IMG/VR virus record: IMGVR_UViG_3300033143_002220
Span: 1 to 26,111 of that record
DNA: 26,111 nt
Source: a virus
Strand: one strand, 5' to 3'
Shown here: positions 8,000-13,665 of the stretch, piece by piece
Position numbering within the stretch: the first letter of the stretch is position 1
Layout of the letters: each line of letters begins with the position of its first letter
Made by a program: the position numbers and the translations under genes
The notes under the pieces: model-generated
The model's input: only the letters and a program-made list of their open reading frames with translations
What the model was told of the DNA's origin: nothing
The model's database searches: none

Positions 8000-8051
8000 T
8001 TTCGAGGTAAAAATCTCGAAAACTTAAAATAATTTTTTTTAATTTTTTTTT
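8000..8051 (+). other. 5'-terminal hairpin followed by two T-tracts
   Basis: TTTCGAG (8000-8006) pairs with CTCGAAA (8015-8021) around an 8-base A-rich loop. Then come an AT-rich gap and runs of 8 T (8033-8040) and 9 T (8043-8051). The hairpin would form right at the 5' end of the transcript. The 11-base gap before the T-run makes it a poor classical terminator; an attenuator, a stabilising 5' cap hairpin or a very short RNA are all possible. Confidence 0.55.
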
Positions 8052-8139
8052 GAGACATACCATCGCCGACACCTTAATGAGATAACGCCCATTATTAGCA
8101 CCCTACCGGTTACCAAATTCTTTGGATAACGTACGCGGA

Positions 8140-8201
8140 GGGGGGTTAGGCGAGGTAGGGGGGTGGCGAGGTCTAATAACCGCCCCCTATGTATGGTTAT
8201 T
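8140..8201 (+). repeat. G-rich direct repeat and adjoining hairpin
   Basis: Two near-identical units, GGGGGG-TTA-GGCGAGGT (8140-8156) and GGGGGG-T-GGCGAGGT (8158-8172). A hairpin follows: AATAACC (8175-8181) with GGTTATT (8195-8201). The stretch 8052-8227 has no convincing gene, so this is probably a protein-binding or origin-type control site. Confidence 0.55.
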
Positions 8202-8227
8202 CAAGTCTGTTTTTTGTGTGGGTATTC

Positions 8228-8260
8228 TGGCACGCTTCTTGCCTGTCAATTATCGTGCCA
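8228..8260 (+). promoter_or_regulatory. Sigma54 (-24/-12)-like element 1 with downstream dyad half
   Basis: TGGCAC (8228-8233), 5 bp, TTGCC (8239-8243) matches the sigma54 consensus. About 19 bp after TGGCACG lies CGTGCCA, an inverted copy of the first half. A sigma70 promoter begins about 10 bp further on. Three related elements occur at 8844, 12825 and 15566. Confidence 0.6.
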
Positions 8261-8270
8261 AAAATAATCC

Positions 8271-8298
8271 TTGACATTATATAATTATGATATATACT
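8271..8298 (+). promoter_or_regulatory. Sigma70 promoter for the first plus-strand genes
   Basis: TTGACA (8271-8276), 16-bp spacer, TATACT (8293-8298), 27 bp before the first ATG. Surrounding sequence is strongly AT-rich. Confidence 0.75.
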
Positions 8299-8325
8299 TT
8301 ATATAAACAAACCGAGGAAATAATT

Positions 8326-8454
8326 ATGAACACAAAAAAATTCAACGAGATATTCCCAGCTACTAAAAACCAGATCAGCGATAAGGTTAATCGTGACTGC
8401 TGGATTATACTTGGATTTACTTTCTTTCTAGGCTTGCTTTCTTCATTAGGCTAG
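8326..8454 (+). CDS. 42-residue membrane-anchored peptide, unknown
   Basis: ATG at 8326 follows a good GAGGAA site (spacing about 7). The first 25 residues are polar and basic (MNTKKFNEIF...); the last 17 form one hydrophobic segment (WIILGFTFFLGLLSSLG). This is the first gene behind the 8271 promoter, so probably early. Small C-terminally anchored peptides are common among phage host-takeover genes, but nothing here identifies this one. Confidence 0.65.
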   Translation: MNTKKFNEIFPATKNQISDKVNRDCWIILGFTFFLGLLSSLG

Positions 8455-8495
8455 ACTATAATTATTACAAGTTAATCAGATAGAGGAATAAGAAA

Positions 8496-8633
8496 ATGCT
8501 AAACGAAGAATTTGACAGCCTATGTTTCACCGAATACGATGGTAATGACTACGAAGCCCATAACGAGTTCATGGATGCAGAAGCAATGGAAACGACTCTG
8601 GATGATGTTAATGATATGATGGGGGCTTGTTAA
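8496..8633 (+). CDS. 45-residue acidic protein, unknown
   Basis: ATG at 8496 with a TAGAGGAA site 8-9 bases upstream. Very rich in Asp/Glu (about a third of residues) and Met, with Cys near each end. The acidity recalls DNA-mimic inhibitors, but the protein is short and this is only a possibility. It lies in the same transcription unit as its neighbours, with one base between its stop and the next start. Confidence 0.6.
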   Translation: MLNEEFDSLCFTEYDGNDYEAHNEFMDAEAMETTLDDVNDMMGAC

Positions 8634-8634
8634 G

Positions 8635-8820
8635 GTGAATTTATTTATATTCACAGATCAGACCTCTACAGAAGAGATTCGTAAGGCTGTAAAGGCAGGG
8701 CGCACATTAGTTACCTTTGAACAATATCAAGACCACCTAAAGACTTGCACTTGCAATTCAGAGGAACATGATTTAGGTAGGCTTGAGGCACGAGAAAGGA
8801 GGGACAATAACCCCACGTAA
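8635..8820 (+). CDS. 61-residue protein with Cys/His cluster, GTG start
   Basis: Begins with GTG at 8635, one base after the previous stop, implying coupling. The first part (LFIFTDQTSTEEIRKAVKAGRTLVTF) is a plausible small alpha/beta fold. The second has CTCN...EEHD (a C-x-C and a His), then a charged tail. The stop codon lies inside a perfect 6-bp hairpin (8811-8827). Unknown function. Confidence 0.6.
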   Translation: MNLFIFTDQTSTEEIRKAVKAGRTLVTFEQYQDHLKTCTCNSEEHDLGRLEARERRDNNPT

Positions 8821-8827
8821 TGTGGGG
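8811..8827 (+). terminator. GC hairpin over the stop codon (possible terminator or mRNA end)
   Basis: CCCCAC (8811-8816), 5-base loop, GTGGGG (8822-8827). No T-run follows, so intrinsic termination is doubtful; 3'-end protection is an alternative. Confidence 0.45.
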
Positions 8828-8843
8828 TTGAAGCGCCGAAAGT

Positions 8844-8859
8844 TGGCACGATTCTTGCA
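8844..8859 (+). promoter_or_regulatory. Sigma54 (-24/-12)-like element 2
   Basis: TTGGCACGATTCTTGCA has every conserved base of the sigma54 consensus (TGGCAC 8844-8849, N5, TTGCA 8855-8859). The downstream CGTGCC half lies much further away (about 8910), inside the next repeat. The next gene starts at 9015. Confidence 0.6.
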
Positions 8860-8885
8860 TGAGGTAATAACCACACAGACTGTAG

Positions 8886-8922
8886 GGCGCCGATTATACC
8901 ACACATAATCGTGCCGCGTCAA
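8886..8922 (-). promoter_or_regulatory. Intergenic repeat copy A with leftward sigma70 promoter
   Basis: GGCGCC (8886-8891) then, on the minus strand, TTGACG (complement 8917-8922), 18-bp spacer, TATAAT (complement 8893-8898). The dyad arms are less perfect than in later copies. The promoter points back across 8635-8820, antisense to it. Confidence 0.65.
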
Positions 8923-8958
8923 GCAAGAGTTTTCTATGTGGGTATAAAAACATTCTAT

Positions 8959-8986
8959 TAGACATAAGCTAAAACTATGCTAATAT
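8959..8986 (+). promoter_or_regulatory. Probable promoter for 9015-9492
   Basis: TAGACA (8959-8964), 16 bp, TAATAT (8981-8986). Weaker than others in the window but correctly placed about 28 bp before the next ATG. Confidence 0.5.
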
Positions 8987-9014
8987 TAGGTTACATTTAC
9001 TGAGGAAGCAAATT

Positions 9015-9200
9015 ATGAAAAACCATACAAAAATCAACTCTGTTCACGAAATGAATTATGGGGCACAATCCCGCATGTGGGGCAGATGGCTTAATGGTGA
9101 ATGTATGTTTAATTTTGGGGCTGGTAATTTTACCATAATTAAAACAAGGTTTGGTGCTGGTCGTGTTCGCATCGTTACTAAAATTGCAGAGGAGAAATAA
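9015..9200 (+). CDS. 61-residue basic aromatic protein, unknown
   Basis: ATG at 9015 with GAGGAAG 7 bases upstream. Basic and rich in Gly, Asn, Arg and aromatics (MWGRWLNGECMFNFGAGNF; TRFGAGRVRIV), suggesting a small beta-rich nucleic-acid-binding or ribosome-binding fold. It shares a transcription unit with the next gene, whose ribosome site lies at its end. Not assigned to a family. Confidence 0.62.
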   Translation: MKNHTKINSVHEMNYGAQSRMWGRWLNGECMFNFGAGNFTIIKTRFGAGRVRIVTKIAEEK

Positions 9201-9201
9201 A

Positions 9202-9492
9202 ATGCTTAGAAAAACATACTATCAGGGTGGCATGGGCAAGGTAGCTTTTAATTATTATACCTTGGAATATAAAGGCAGCGGTAATATTGTGGTATATGGC
9301 TGGGGTACCTATGGCCGCTCTAGTGTGCTGGCAGGCCAGAGCCAGAAAACCTTTCTGGATTCATTCAGCTCGGAACAGGCAGCGGTTGCGGCTTTGGTAG
9401 AGGCTGACATTGATCCAGAGGAGGTTCAATGGTCTAATCAATACCTTGAACCACAAAATTCTTTTAACCATCTGGAGGGTAATGACTTATAA
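9202..9492 (+). CDS. 96-residue conserved-type phage protein, unknown
   Basis: I place the start at ATG 9202 rather than an in-frame ATG at 9151 because AGAGGAG lies 8 bases upstream and the earlier start overlaps the previous gene. It shows VVYGWGTYGRSSVLAGQSQKT followed by FLDSF and EQAAVAALVEADI. The segment with WGTYGRSSVLAG looks like a conserved core that I have seen in uncharacterised phage proteins, but I cannot name it. It ends just before the hairpin at 9504-9530. Confidence 0.7.
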   Translation: MLRKTYYQGGMGKVAFNYYTLEYKGSGNIVVYGWGTYGRSSVLAGQSQKTFLDSFSSEQAAVAALVEADIDPEEVQWSNQYLEPQNSFNHLEGNDL

Positions 9493-9503
9493 ATCAATAG
9501 CTT

Positions 9504-9530
9504 ATAACTCCTTGATATATAAGGAGTTAT
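9504..9530 (+). terminator. 10-bp hairpin after 9492, terminator-like
   Basis: ATAACTCCTT (9504-9513) pairs with AAGGAGTTAT (9521-9530) around a 7-base loop. An almost identical hairpin at 10532-10554 has a T-run. Here the following bases are TGGCGCC, so termination is likely weak. Confidence 0.55.
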
Positions 9531-9531
9531 T

Positions 9532-9568
9532 GGCGCCGATTATACCATGTATGATCGGGTGGTGTCAA
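9532..9568 (-). promoter_or_regulatory. Intergenic repeat copy B with leftward sigma70 promoter
   Basis: GGCGCC (9532-9537). Minus strand: TTGACA (complement 9563-9568), 18 bp, TATAAT (complement 9539-9544) preceded by TGG (extended -10). The dyad has one mismatch. Antisense to 9202-9492. Confidence 0.75.
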
Positions 9569-9603
9569 CCAAAAGATTTCTATACGGGCATAAAAATAAA
9601 CAC

Positions 9604-9631
9604 TTGCATTATCTGAAAATAGGTATATACT
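9604..9631 (+). promoter_or_regulatory. Promoter for 9658-10519
   Basis: TTGCAT (9604-9609), 16 bp, TATACT (9626-9631), about 27 bp before the ATG at 9658. Confidence 0.6.
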
Positions 9632-9657
9632 TCTATATAACAACTAGAGGAAATTAC

Positions 9658-9795
9658 ATGATGAAAATATCAAATATAAAAAATACCTTCATTCGCAGAA
9701 TCACCTTAATTCTTGTGGCTATTCCTGCTTTAGTTATCTATTTCCACAATGAAAAAACGGATATGTTAATGTTTGACATTAGGCAAGCATGGTAA
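9658..9795 (+). CDS. 45-residue single-TM protein, unknown
   Basis: Start chosen at ATG 9658 (a second ATG follows directly) because AGAGGAA is 6 bases upstream and the promoter at 9604-9631 would exclude a longer frame. A basic N-terminus (MMKISNIKNTFIRR) is followed by one TM segment (ITLILVAIPALVIYF) and a short polar tail. The stop overlaps the start of the next gene by 7 bases. Confidence 0.6.
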   Translation: MMKISNIKNTFIRRITLILVAIPALVIYFHNEKTDMLMFDIRQAW

Positions 9796-10097
9796 TGATT
9801 GTACAATTTCCCACGACGCTAGTAAGGTTAAAGGTTGCCAAGATTAGGCATGATAATAACCGCAAAAAAGAAAGGGAAGATAAACAATTATTCTACCTTA
9901 CTAAAAATACGGCTAGACTAGCAGCACATCCTGATATACCCCTAGATATAGTGTGTATTAAACACGGTACTGATCTAGTGAATAGATATGATGCAATAAC
10001 AGGGCTACGCTTCGACCAGTGCCCACAATGTATGGGTGATTCTGATAACTTACTAGATAATTATGTTTTGGAGATTGAATTCGATGACCCTGCTTAA
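9789..10097 (+). CDS. 102-residue zinc-ribbon-like protein, unknown
   Basis: ATG at 9789 overlaps the previous gene. The N-terminal 50 residues are basic and helical (KVAKIRHDNNRKKEREDKQ). The C-terminal half has IVCIKH and, 20 residues on, DQCPQCMGD, i.e. C-x2-H...C-x2-C, a possible zinc site. The tail is acidic. It could bind nucleic acid or RNA polymerase, as small phage zinc-ribbon proteins often do; that is inference. Confidence 0.65.
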   Translation: MVMIVQFPTTLVRLKVAKIRHDNNRKKEREDKQLFYLTKNTARLAAHPDIPLDIVCIKHGTDLVNRYDAITGLRFDQCPQCMGDSDNLLDNYVLEIEFDDPA

Positions 10098-10248
10098 AGT
10101 ATGCTATTACAAAAGTAACCGATTTAATATATTACCTTCTGTTTTAGTTACCCCAGAAGGAAACACTTTTATAGTGGCTTTTAAATTTCTACATTGGCAT
10201 TTTGGCATGAAATTTGCATACTATATTGAACCCTTTTCATTAACTTAG
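10084..10248 (+). CDS. 54-residue aromatic protein, unknown
   Basis: I choose ATG 10084 (TTGGAG about 14 bases upstream), overlapping the end of the previous gene by 14 bases; a longer in-frame start at 10063 exists. Content is hydrophobic and aromatic with a central VTPEGNTFIVAFKFLHWHFGM stretch. Not clearly a TM protein. Function unknown. Confidence 0.5.
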   Translation: MTLLKVCYYKSNRFNILPSVLVTPEGNTFIVAFKFLHWHFGMKFAYYIEPFSLT

Positions 10249-10258
10249 GAGAAATAAA

Positions 10259-10519
10259 ATGTTTGGATTAGAATATATATTAGCGGCTGTTAAAGTGTTT
10301 TTTAATGTAGCTTTTGCAATAATGACTGCAATACCTTTTTATTATTGCTGGAATTATATTACACCTATTTACCTTTCTTTTATTCCGGAATTATGGCATA
10401 ATTTGCCCTATTGGGATATTGTAGGGTTATTTTTAGTTTGTACTTTTTTGGGCGAACAAATAAATAAATTAACCCCAAAATTTGTAAAGGTTGATCAGAC
10501 TGTAAATAATTCAGAGTAA
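10259..10519 (+). CDS. 86-residue membrane protein, two to three TM segments
   Basis: ATG 10259 with TAGGAG 8 bases upstream. Hydrophobic stretches lie at about residues 5-30 (YILAAVKVFFNVAFAIMTAI) and 50-65 (DIVGLFLVCTFLG), with Trp/Tyr-rich interfacial parts between. The polar tail ends in VNNSE. Last gene before a strong terminator. A phage inner-membrane protein of unknown role. Confidence 0.65.
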   Translation: MFGLEYILAAVKVFFNVAFAIMTAIPFYYCWNYITPIYLSFIPELWHNLPYWDIVGLFLVCTFLGEQINKLTPKFVKVDQTVNNSE

Positions 10520-10531
10520 TCAATAGCTTAT

Positions 10532-10557
10532 AACTCCTTGATATATAAGGAGTTTTT
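10532..10557 (+). terminator. Rho-independent terminator
   Basis: AACTCCTT (10532-10539), 7-base loop, AAGGAGTT (10547-10554), T-run 10553-10557. Closes the 9658-10519 unit. Confidence 0.8.
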
Positions 10558-10558
10558 C

Positions 10559-10594
10559 GCGCCGATTTTATCACATAAAAGCGGGTGGTGTCAA
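10559..10594 (-). promoter_or_regulatory. Intergenic repeat copy C with leftward sigma70 promoter
   Basis: Minus strand: TTGACA (complement 10589-10594), 18 bp, TAAAAT (complement 10565-10570). Both dyad arms changed together here (left ATTTTAT, right ATAAAA), a compensatory change relative to other copies. Antisense to 10259-10519. Confidence 0.72.
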
Positions 10595-10629
10595 GCAAAA
10601 GTTTTCTATGGAGGTATAAATATAATCGA

Positions 10630-10658
10630 CTGGTATTGCCGGTGGATTTCTGTATAAT
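10630..10658 (+). promoter_or_regulatory. Rightward promoter for 10686-11690
   Basis: TATAAT (10653-10658) with a conserved but non-consensus -35 region CTGGTA (10630-10635), 17-bp spacing. The upstream block TATAAATATAATCGACTGG is shared with copies at 11900 and 13865, so the -35 region may be read with help from an activator. Confidence 0.6.
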
Positions 10659-10685
10659 AGATTTATATTAATAAGGACTAAGAAT

Positions 10686-10922
10686 ATGAGAATAATATTA
10701 ATTCCTGCCTACGGCAGAAAATATAACACAAAACAGGAAATGTTGAACGACTGGAATTCCGGAAAGGATTTCCACATAGTTCAAGGGGCTTATTGCTCTG
10801 TTAGAGATATTACTAATATGATGCGAGATTTCAATTTTATAGAAATAGTATGGATTGATGACTCTGGCACTAAGCCTGATATGCACATACTTTTTGATGG
10901 GGATATATATGATGCTGGATAA
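10686..10922 (+). CDS. 78-residue protein, unknown
   Basis: ATG 10686 with AAGGA 10 bases upstream. Reads as a compact alpha/beta protein: IILIPAYGRKYNTKQEMLNDW, a central FHIVQGAYCSVRDITNMM and an acidic end HILFDGDIYDAG. First gene of a six-gene cassette. No family recognised. Confidence 0.68.
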   Translation: MRIILIPAYGRKYNTKQEMLNDWNSGKDFHIVQGAYCSVRDITNMMRDFNFIEIVWIDDSGTKPDMHILFDGDIYDAG

Positions 10923-10995
10923 ACTATTACTAAAACTATGTGTATTCTATCATGGACTTTTAGGTTACTGGATGGTATTATTATGCGTATCATAA
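10912..10995 (+). CDS. 27-residue hydrophobic peptide
   Basis: A short frame starting at ATG 10912 overlaps the previous gene by 11 bases and the next by 13. The product has a basic start (MLDKLLLKL) and a hydrophobic body (GLLGYWMVLLCV), one TM helix. Accepted on overlap pattern and topology; it could be a chance frame. Confidence 0.38.
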   Translation: MLDKLLLKLCVFYHGLLGYWMVLLCVS

Positions 10996-11063
10996 AAGAT
11001 ATTATCATTTCAATCATTTTTATTATCTTTGCTACTATTGCCATTTTAGCGGGGATGCAATAA
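10983..11063 (+). CDS. 26-residue TM peptide
   Basis: ATG 10983; MRIIKD, then an almost pure Ile/Phe/Ala helix ending AGMQ. Its stop and the next start overlap (TAATG), the usual junction in this phage. A one-helix membrane micropeptide of unknown role. Confidence 0.5.
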   Translation: MRIIKDIIISIIFIIFATIAILAGMQ

Positions 11064-11179
11064 TGAAAATTAAATGTGCAACCACAAAAGAATTGTGGAA
11101 AATGCTGAATACGGGTAGTTATACTATTTATTATAAAACCCTAATTATTGATGAAATGGTTGACAGGGGTTTATTATAA
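11063..11179 (+). CDS. 38-residue protein, unknown
   Basis: Starts at 11063 and ends at 11179, sharing one base with each neighbour (TAATG junctions). Sequence MKIKCATTKELWKML...IIDEMVDRGLL is amphipathic, possibly two helices. Kept because of its exact fit in the gene chain. Confidence 0.5.
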   Translation: MKIKCATTKELWKMLNTGSYTIYYKTLIIDEMVDRGLL

Positions 11180-11400
11180 TGCTAGAATTATTTTATACAT
11201 GCGCTTTATACTGTTATAGTGTAACATTCACACCAGTAGCAGAGGTATCGGATAAGTATTACTATACCGATACATATTTGACTTTCGGGATAGAATCTGA
11301 TACTATAGGCGTATATTTAGAACCCTATATTTATGCTGAAAATGAATATCTGGAAACTGGAATTATTTTATCTTTATCTGTTGACTTTTGGGGGTTATAG
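11179..11400 (+). CDS. 73-residue Tyr-rich acidic protein, unknown
   Basis: ATG 11179 through TAATG coupling. Rich in Tyr and Glu/Asp (DKYYYTDTYLTFGI; VYLEPYIYAENEYLETG), beta-strand-like, with a hydrophobic first segment that might be a weak membrane or signal segment. No motif recognised. Confidence 0.58.
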   Translation: MLELFYTCALYCYSVTFTPVAEVSDKYYYTDTYLTFGIESDTIGVYLEPYIYAENEYLETGIILSLSVDFWGL

Positions 11401-11690
11401 TGCCTGATAAACTTATGGTAACTTGGGAATTTTTACAGGGACATCCTTATTTTATTAAATGTGGTGATCCTTATACCACTGGTAGATATAAATATGTAAA
11501 CGGTAAAATGGTTTTGGAGTTTGCTATTATTTGGAAACAAACAAAATTTAGTTGGAGAAAGTTTGCACAAGTAGCCGATGTTCCTTATATAATTTTGCGC
11601 TGGATTTCAGAAGATGATTTATACTTCCGACCAACCAAAAAAGAAACTGCAATTTTCGACTGTAATAGTTTGACAACTGAGGAAAAATAA
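11400..11690 (+). CDS. 96-residue protein with Trp/Lys-rich body, GTG start
   Basis: I place the start at GTG 11400, which overlaps the previous stop by one base and follows GGGGG; an in-frame TTG at 11388 is possible. Sequence has TWEFLQGHPYFIKCGDPYTTG and WISEDDLYFRPTKKE, suggesting a folded enzyme-like or binding domain. It ends just before the 11693-11698 -10 box, so the next promoter is embedded in its 3' end. Confidence 0.62.
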   Translation: MPDKLMVTWEFLQGHPYFIKCGDPYTTGRYKYVNGKMVLEFAIIWKQTKFSWRKFAQVADVPYIILRWISEDDLYFRPTKKETAIFDCNSLTTEEK

Positions 11691-11698
11691 TATATAAT
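11670..11698 (+). promoter_or_regulatory. Consensus sigma70 promoter for a short noncoding RNA
   Basis: TTGACA (11670-11675), 17 bp, TATAAT (11693-11698), starting inside the end of 11400-11690. No gene begins within 400 bases downstream, and a terminator lies about 100 bases on. Confidence 0.82.
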
Positions 11699-11704
11699 AA
11701 GGAA

Positions 11705-11808
11705 TAAGGGTCGCGACCCCCAAAAACGAAAAAACTGGAGGTGAGGCGGCCGCTGAATCCTGTGATGGTTTTTACTTTTATCCCCTCAACATGCAGGGGT
11801 TTTGTTTT
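11705..11808 (+). ncRNA. Candidate small RNA of about 100 nt
   Basis: Bounded by a perfect promoter (predicted start near 11705) and a rho-independent terminator (11782-11808). Its 5' end is the 12-bp palindrome GGGTCGCGACCC (11708-11719). The middle contains GGAGGTGA (a full match to the anti-Shine-Dalgarno sequence) with no start codon at useful spacing, then the palindrome GCGGCCGC (11746-11753). No sizeable reading frame fits. It may be a regulatory RNA pairing with 16S rRNA or with ribosome-site antisense sequences; this is inference. Confidence 0.62.
11782..11808 (+). terminator. Rho-independent terminator of the small RNA
   Basis: CCCCT (11782-11786), 8-base loop, AGGGG (11795-11799), then TTTTGTTTT (11800-11808). 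Confidence 0.8.
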
Positions 11809-11838
11809 GCCCAAAATATAATAACCCTACTTTTTGTG

Positions 11839-11875
11839 GGCGCCAATTATATCACATATAATTGGGTGGTGTCAA
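11839..11875 (-). promoter_or_regulatory. Intergenic repeat copy D with leftward sigma70 promoter
   Basis: GGCGCC (11839-11844). Minus strand: TTGACA (complement 11870-11875), 18 bp, TATAAT (complement 11846-11851). Dyad AATTATAT-CAC-ATATAATT is perfect, with base pairs different from copies E1 and F. Confidence 0.78.
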
Positions 11876-11910
11876 GCAAAAGTTTTTTATGGGGGTATAA
11901 ATATAATCGA

Positions 11911-11939
11911 CTGGTAATATGGGTAGATGCGTGTATAAT
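11911..11939 (+). promoter_or_regulatory. Rightward promoter of the repeat-D gap
   Basis: CTGGTA (11911-11916), 17 bp, TATAAT (11934-11939), with the same upstream block as 10630. Between it and the next promoter (12031) I find no convincing gene; a 13-codon frame (11948-11989) is the only candidate. Confidence 0.58.
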
Positions 11940-12030
11940 ACTATACATGGACTTGCTAGACAGGGAACCTTATCTGAATACGGCTTGATGGAGATTTTTT
12001 CGGCTAAATTGCAAAAATATGAAAAATCAC

Positions 12031-12059
12031 TTGACAAGACGACGGAATTCATTTAAAAT
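12031..12059 (+). promoter_or_regulatory. Sigma70 promoter for 12099-12521
   Basis: TTGACA (12031-12036), 17 bp, TAAAAT (12054-12059), about 39 bp upstream of the ATG. Confidence 0.78.
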
Positions 12060-12098
12060 AGTCACTCACTTTAACTTAACCAATGGGGCAAAACCATT

Positions 12099-12521
12099 AT
12101 GAATCAAAAATTAAATACAATACAATCACTTAATACAAGGGCGGGTACTATTGCGCAGGCTCGCAGAGAGCTGAAAAATGAATCTGCTTTTATCCGAGAG
12201 GAAAAACGCGGTATGTCACAATCTTTTATCCGTGAAGCATTGGATAAGTTTTTGAGCGTTATGCGCGGTGAACACTGGCAGCAAGATCGTTATATAAATG
12301 GCAGTTATTCGGATGAATTTACACGCCACGTTAGCAGATCAAATAGAAGCTGGTATGGTGCGGCTCGTACTGACGGCCTTAGTGATAACCACACTCAAGC
12401 ACTGATTAATTATCGTGCAGCTTTTATAAAACTTAACACTGCTTTTCTTGAGGCTATTCAAACTGAGGAAGGAAAGGAAAAACTTTTAAGCCGAGCTTGT
12501 TTGAAAAATATCTCAAAATAG
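12099..12521 (+). CDS. 140-residue basic helical protein, unknown
   Basis: ATG 12099; the ribosome site is weak (GGGGC about 10 bases upstream). The protein is basic, Arg/Asn/Ser-rich and largely helical (IQSLNTRAGTIAQARRELKN; SQSFIREALDKFLSVMRGEHW), with a central aromatic/Ser stretch (SRSNRSWYGAARTDGL) and a helical end. Single gene between a strong promoter and a strong terminator, so a monocistronic early cassette. No family recognised; nucleic-acid binding is possible. Confidence 0.72.
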   Translation: MNQKLNTIQSLNTRAGTIAQARRELKNESAFIREEKRGMSQSFIREALDKFLSVMRGEHWQQDRYINGSYSDEFTRHVSRSNRSWYGAARTDGLSDNHTQALINYRAAFIKLNTAFLEAIQTEEGKEKLLSRACLKNISK

Positions 12522-12584
12522 TTGCCCCCTAAAAAAGATCAGTATAATATATTCATAAGGACTGAACAGGACTACTCTTTTTTA

Positions 12585-12608
12585 CCCCTCTTAATTGAGG
12601 GGTTTTTT
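12585..12608 (+). terminator. Rho-independent terminator
   Basis: CCCCTC (12585-12590), 6-base loop TTAATT, GAGGGG (12597-12602), six T (12603-12608). Ends the 12099-12521 unit. Confidence 0.88.
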
Positions 12609-12656
12609 CGTTTTAAAACTTCAAAATAAAAACTCCTTATAAATCAACGACTTAGC

Positions 12657-12693
12657 GGCGCCGATTATACCACGTATAATCGGGCGGTGTCAA
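12657..12693 (-). promoter_or_regulatory. Intergenic repeat copy E1 with leftward sigma70 promoter
   Basis: GGCGCC (12657-12662). Minus strand: TTGACA (complement 12688-12693), 18 bp, TGG-TATAAT (complement 12664-12669). Dyad GATTATAC-CAC-GTATAATC is perfect. Antisense to 12099-12521. Confidence 0.8.
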
Positions 12694-12734
12694 GCTTTTT
12701 CGTACGTTATTTTAATAACCCTACAAAAGGTGGG

Positions 12735-12770
12735 GGCGCCAATTATAGCATATCCGCCCGCGCTTGTCAA
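12735..12770 (-). promoter_or_regulatory. Intergenic repeat copy E2 with leftward sigma70 promoter
   Basis: GGCGCC (12735-12740). Minus strand: TTGACA (complement 12765-12770), 17 bp, TATAAT (complement 12742-12747). The dyad and spacer have diverged but both promoter boxes are intact, which suggests that promoter function is kept. The gap 12522-12931 holds no gene: it contains the terminator, E1, E2, a sigma54-like element and a sigma70 promoter. Confidence 0.75.
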
Positions 12771-12824
12771 TACCCCATAGGGGATATATACAAATTAATT
12801 TGAATATGCTACTATCCAGAAAGT

Positions 12825-12858
12825 TGGCACGGATATTGCAAGGGCAATTATCATGCCA
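12825..12858 (+). promoter_or_regulatory. Sigma54 (-24/-12)-like element 3 with dyad
   Basis: TTGGCACGGATATTGCA is a full sigma54 consensus match (TGGCAC 12825-12830, N5, TTGCA 12836-12840). After 20 bases CATGCCA repeats the first half in inverted form. The -35 of the sigma70 promoter begins about 10 bases later. Confidence 0.62.
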
Positions 12859-12868
12859 GGAATAATGC

Positions 12869-12896
12869 TTGCAATTTGTAACCATAGGCGTATAAT
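12869..12896 (+). promoter_or_regulatory. Sigma70 promoter for the exonuclease gene
   Basis: TTGCAA (12869-12874), 16 bp, TATAAT (12891-12896), 35 bp before the ATG. Confidence 0.68.
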
Positions 12897-12931
12897 ACTT
12901 CTATTCCTTCACATAACCAAGGGCTTTAAAT

Positions 12932-13657
12932 ATGGGCAAAAAATTTACTTACCTTACTATTGATACGGAAACTACTAACGACGATAAAGTGGCAGATTTT
13001 GCGGCTGTTATATCCGACAGAAAAGGTAGGGTATTAAGTCAATGTGCAATACTTGTAAACGGTATTTTTACGGATATGCAAAATCACCCTCTTTTTTGTA
13101 TGGGAGATGATTCCACAGAAAATATATGGGCAAGGGCTAATCTACCAGAAAGATACGAAAAATATAACCGTATGGTAAGTGAGGGTACTCGAATGATTGC
13201 AAGCGTATCTGCAATTAATCGCTGGCTTGACAAGGCAAAAGCTCAATATAATCCTATACTTACGGCCTATAACCTTAAATTTGATGTGGGTAAATGTGCT
13301 AATACTGGAATAGACTTGACAATGTTTGACAAATCATTCTGTTTGTGGTATGCCTCATATACAAAATGGGGTCATTCAAAATCATTTTTAGAATTTGCGC
13401 TAGAAAATCATTGTTTTAATGCCCCTACAAAATATGGGAATATGACAGTCCAAACTAATGCAGAAATTATGGCGCGTTTTGTGTTAGGAAACAGTGACTT
13501 AGAGGATGAACCTCATACGGCACTTGAGGATATTATGTTTTATGAATTGCCGATTTTGAACAAATTGGTAACAACCACAAAATTAGAAACGTATTTAAAC
13601 CCTAGCCCGTATAATTGGCGAGCTATGCAAGCAAAAAACTTATTTAAAGTGAGGTAA
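12932..13657 (+). CDS. DEDDh 3'-5' exonuclease (DnaQ-like)
   Basis: 241 residues with the full DEDDh set: Exo I TIDTETT (D11, E13), Exo II AYNLKFDVG (D118), Exo III PHTALEDIMF (H195, D200). Such enzymes remove nucleotides from 3' ends with two metal ions; in phages they serve proofreading, recombination or host nucleotide recycling. No polymerase domain is fused, and no polymerase gene is visible in the window. A Cys-containing insertion lies at about residues 120-140. It is a single gene with its own promoter and terminator structures. The class is secure, the substrate is not known. Confidence 0.88.
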   Translation: MGKKFTYLTIDTETTNDDKVADFAAVISDRKGRVLSQCAILVNGIFTDMQNHPLFCMGDDSTENIWARANLPERYEKYNRMVSEGTRMIASVSAINRWLDKAKAQYNPILTAYNLKFDVGKCANTGIDLTMFDKSFCLWYASYTKWGHSKSFLEFALENHCFNAPTKYGNMTVQTNAEIMARFVLGNSDLEDEPHTALEDIMFYELPILNKLVTTTKLETYLNPSPYNWRAMQAKNLFKVR

Positions 13658-13665
13658 ATAAAAGC

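Noticed and set aside
7890-8072. Minus-strand 60-codon frame over the control region
   Set aside because: It would cover the promoters and T-tracts; low-complexity Lys/Ile product; no ribosome site.
11948-11989. 13-codon frame after the 11934 -10 box
   Set aside because: No ribosome site and too short to judge; mentioned only as the sole candidate in the gap.
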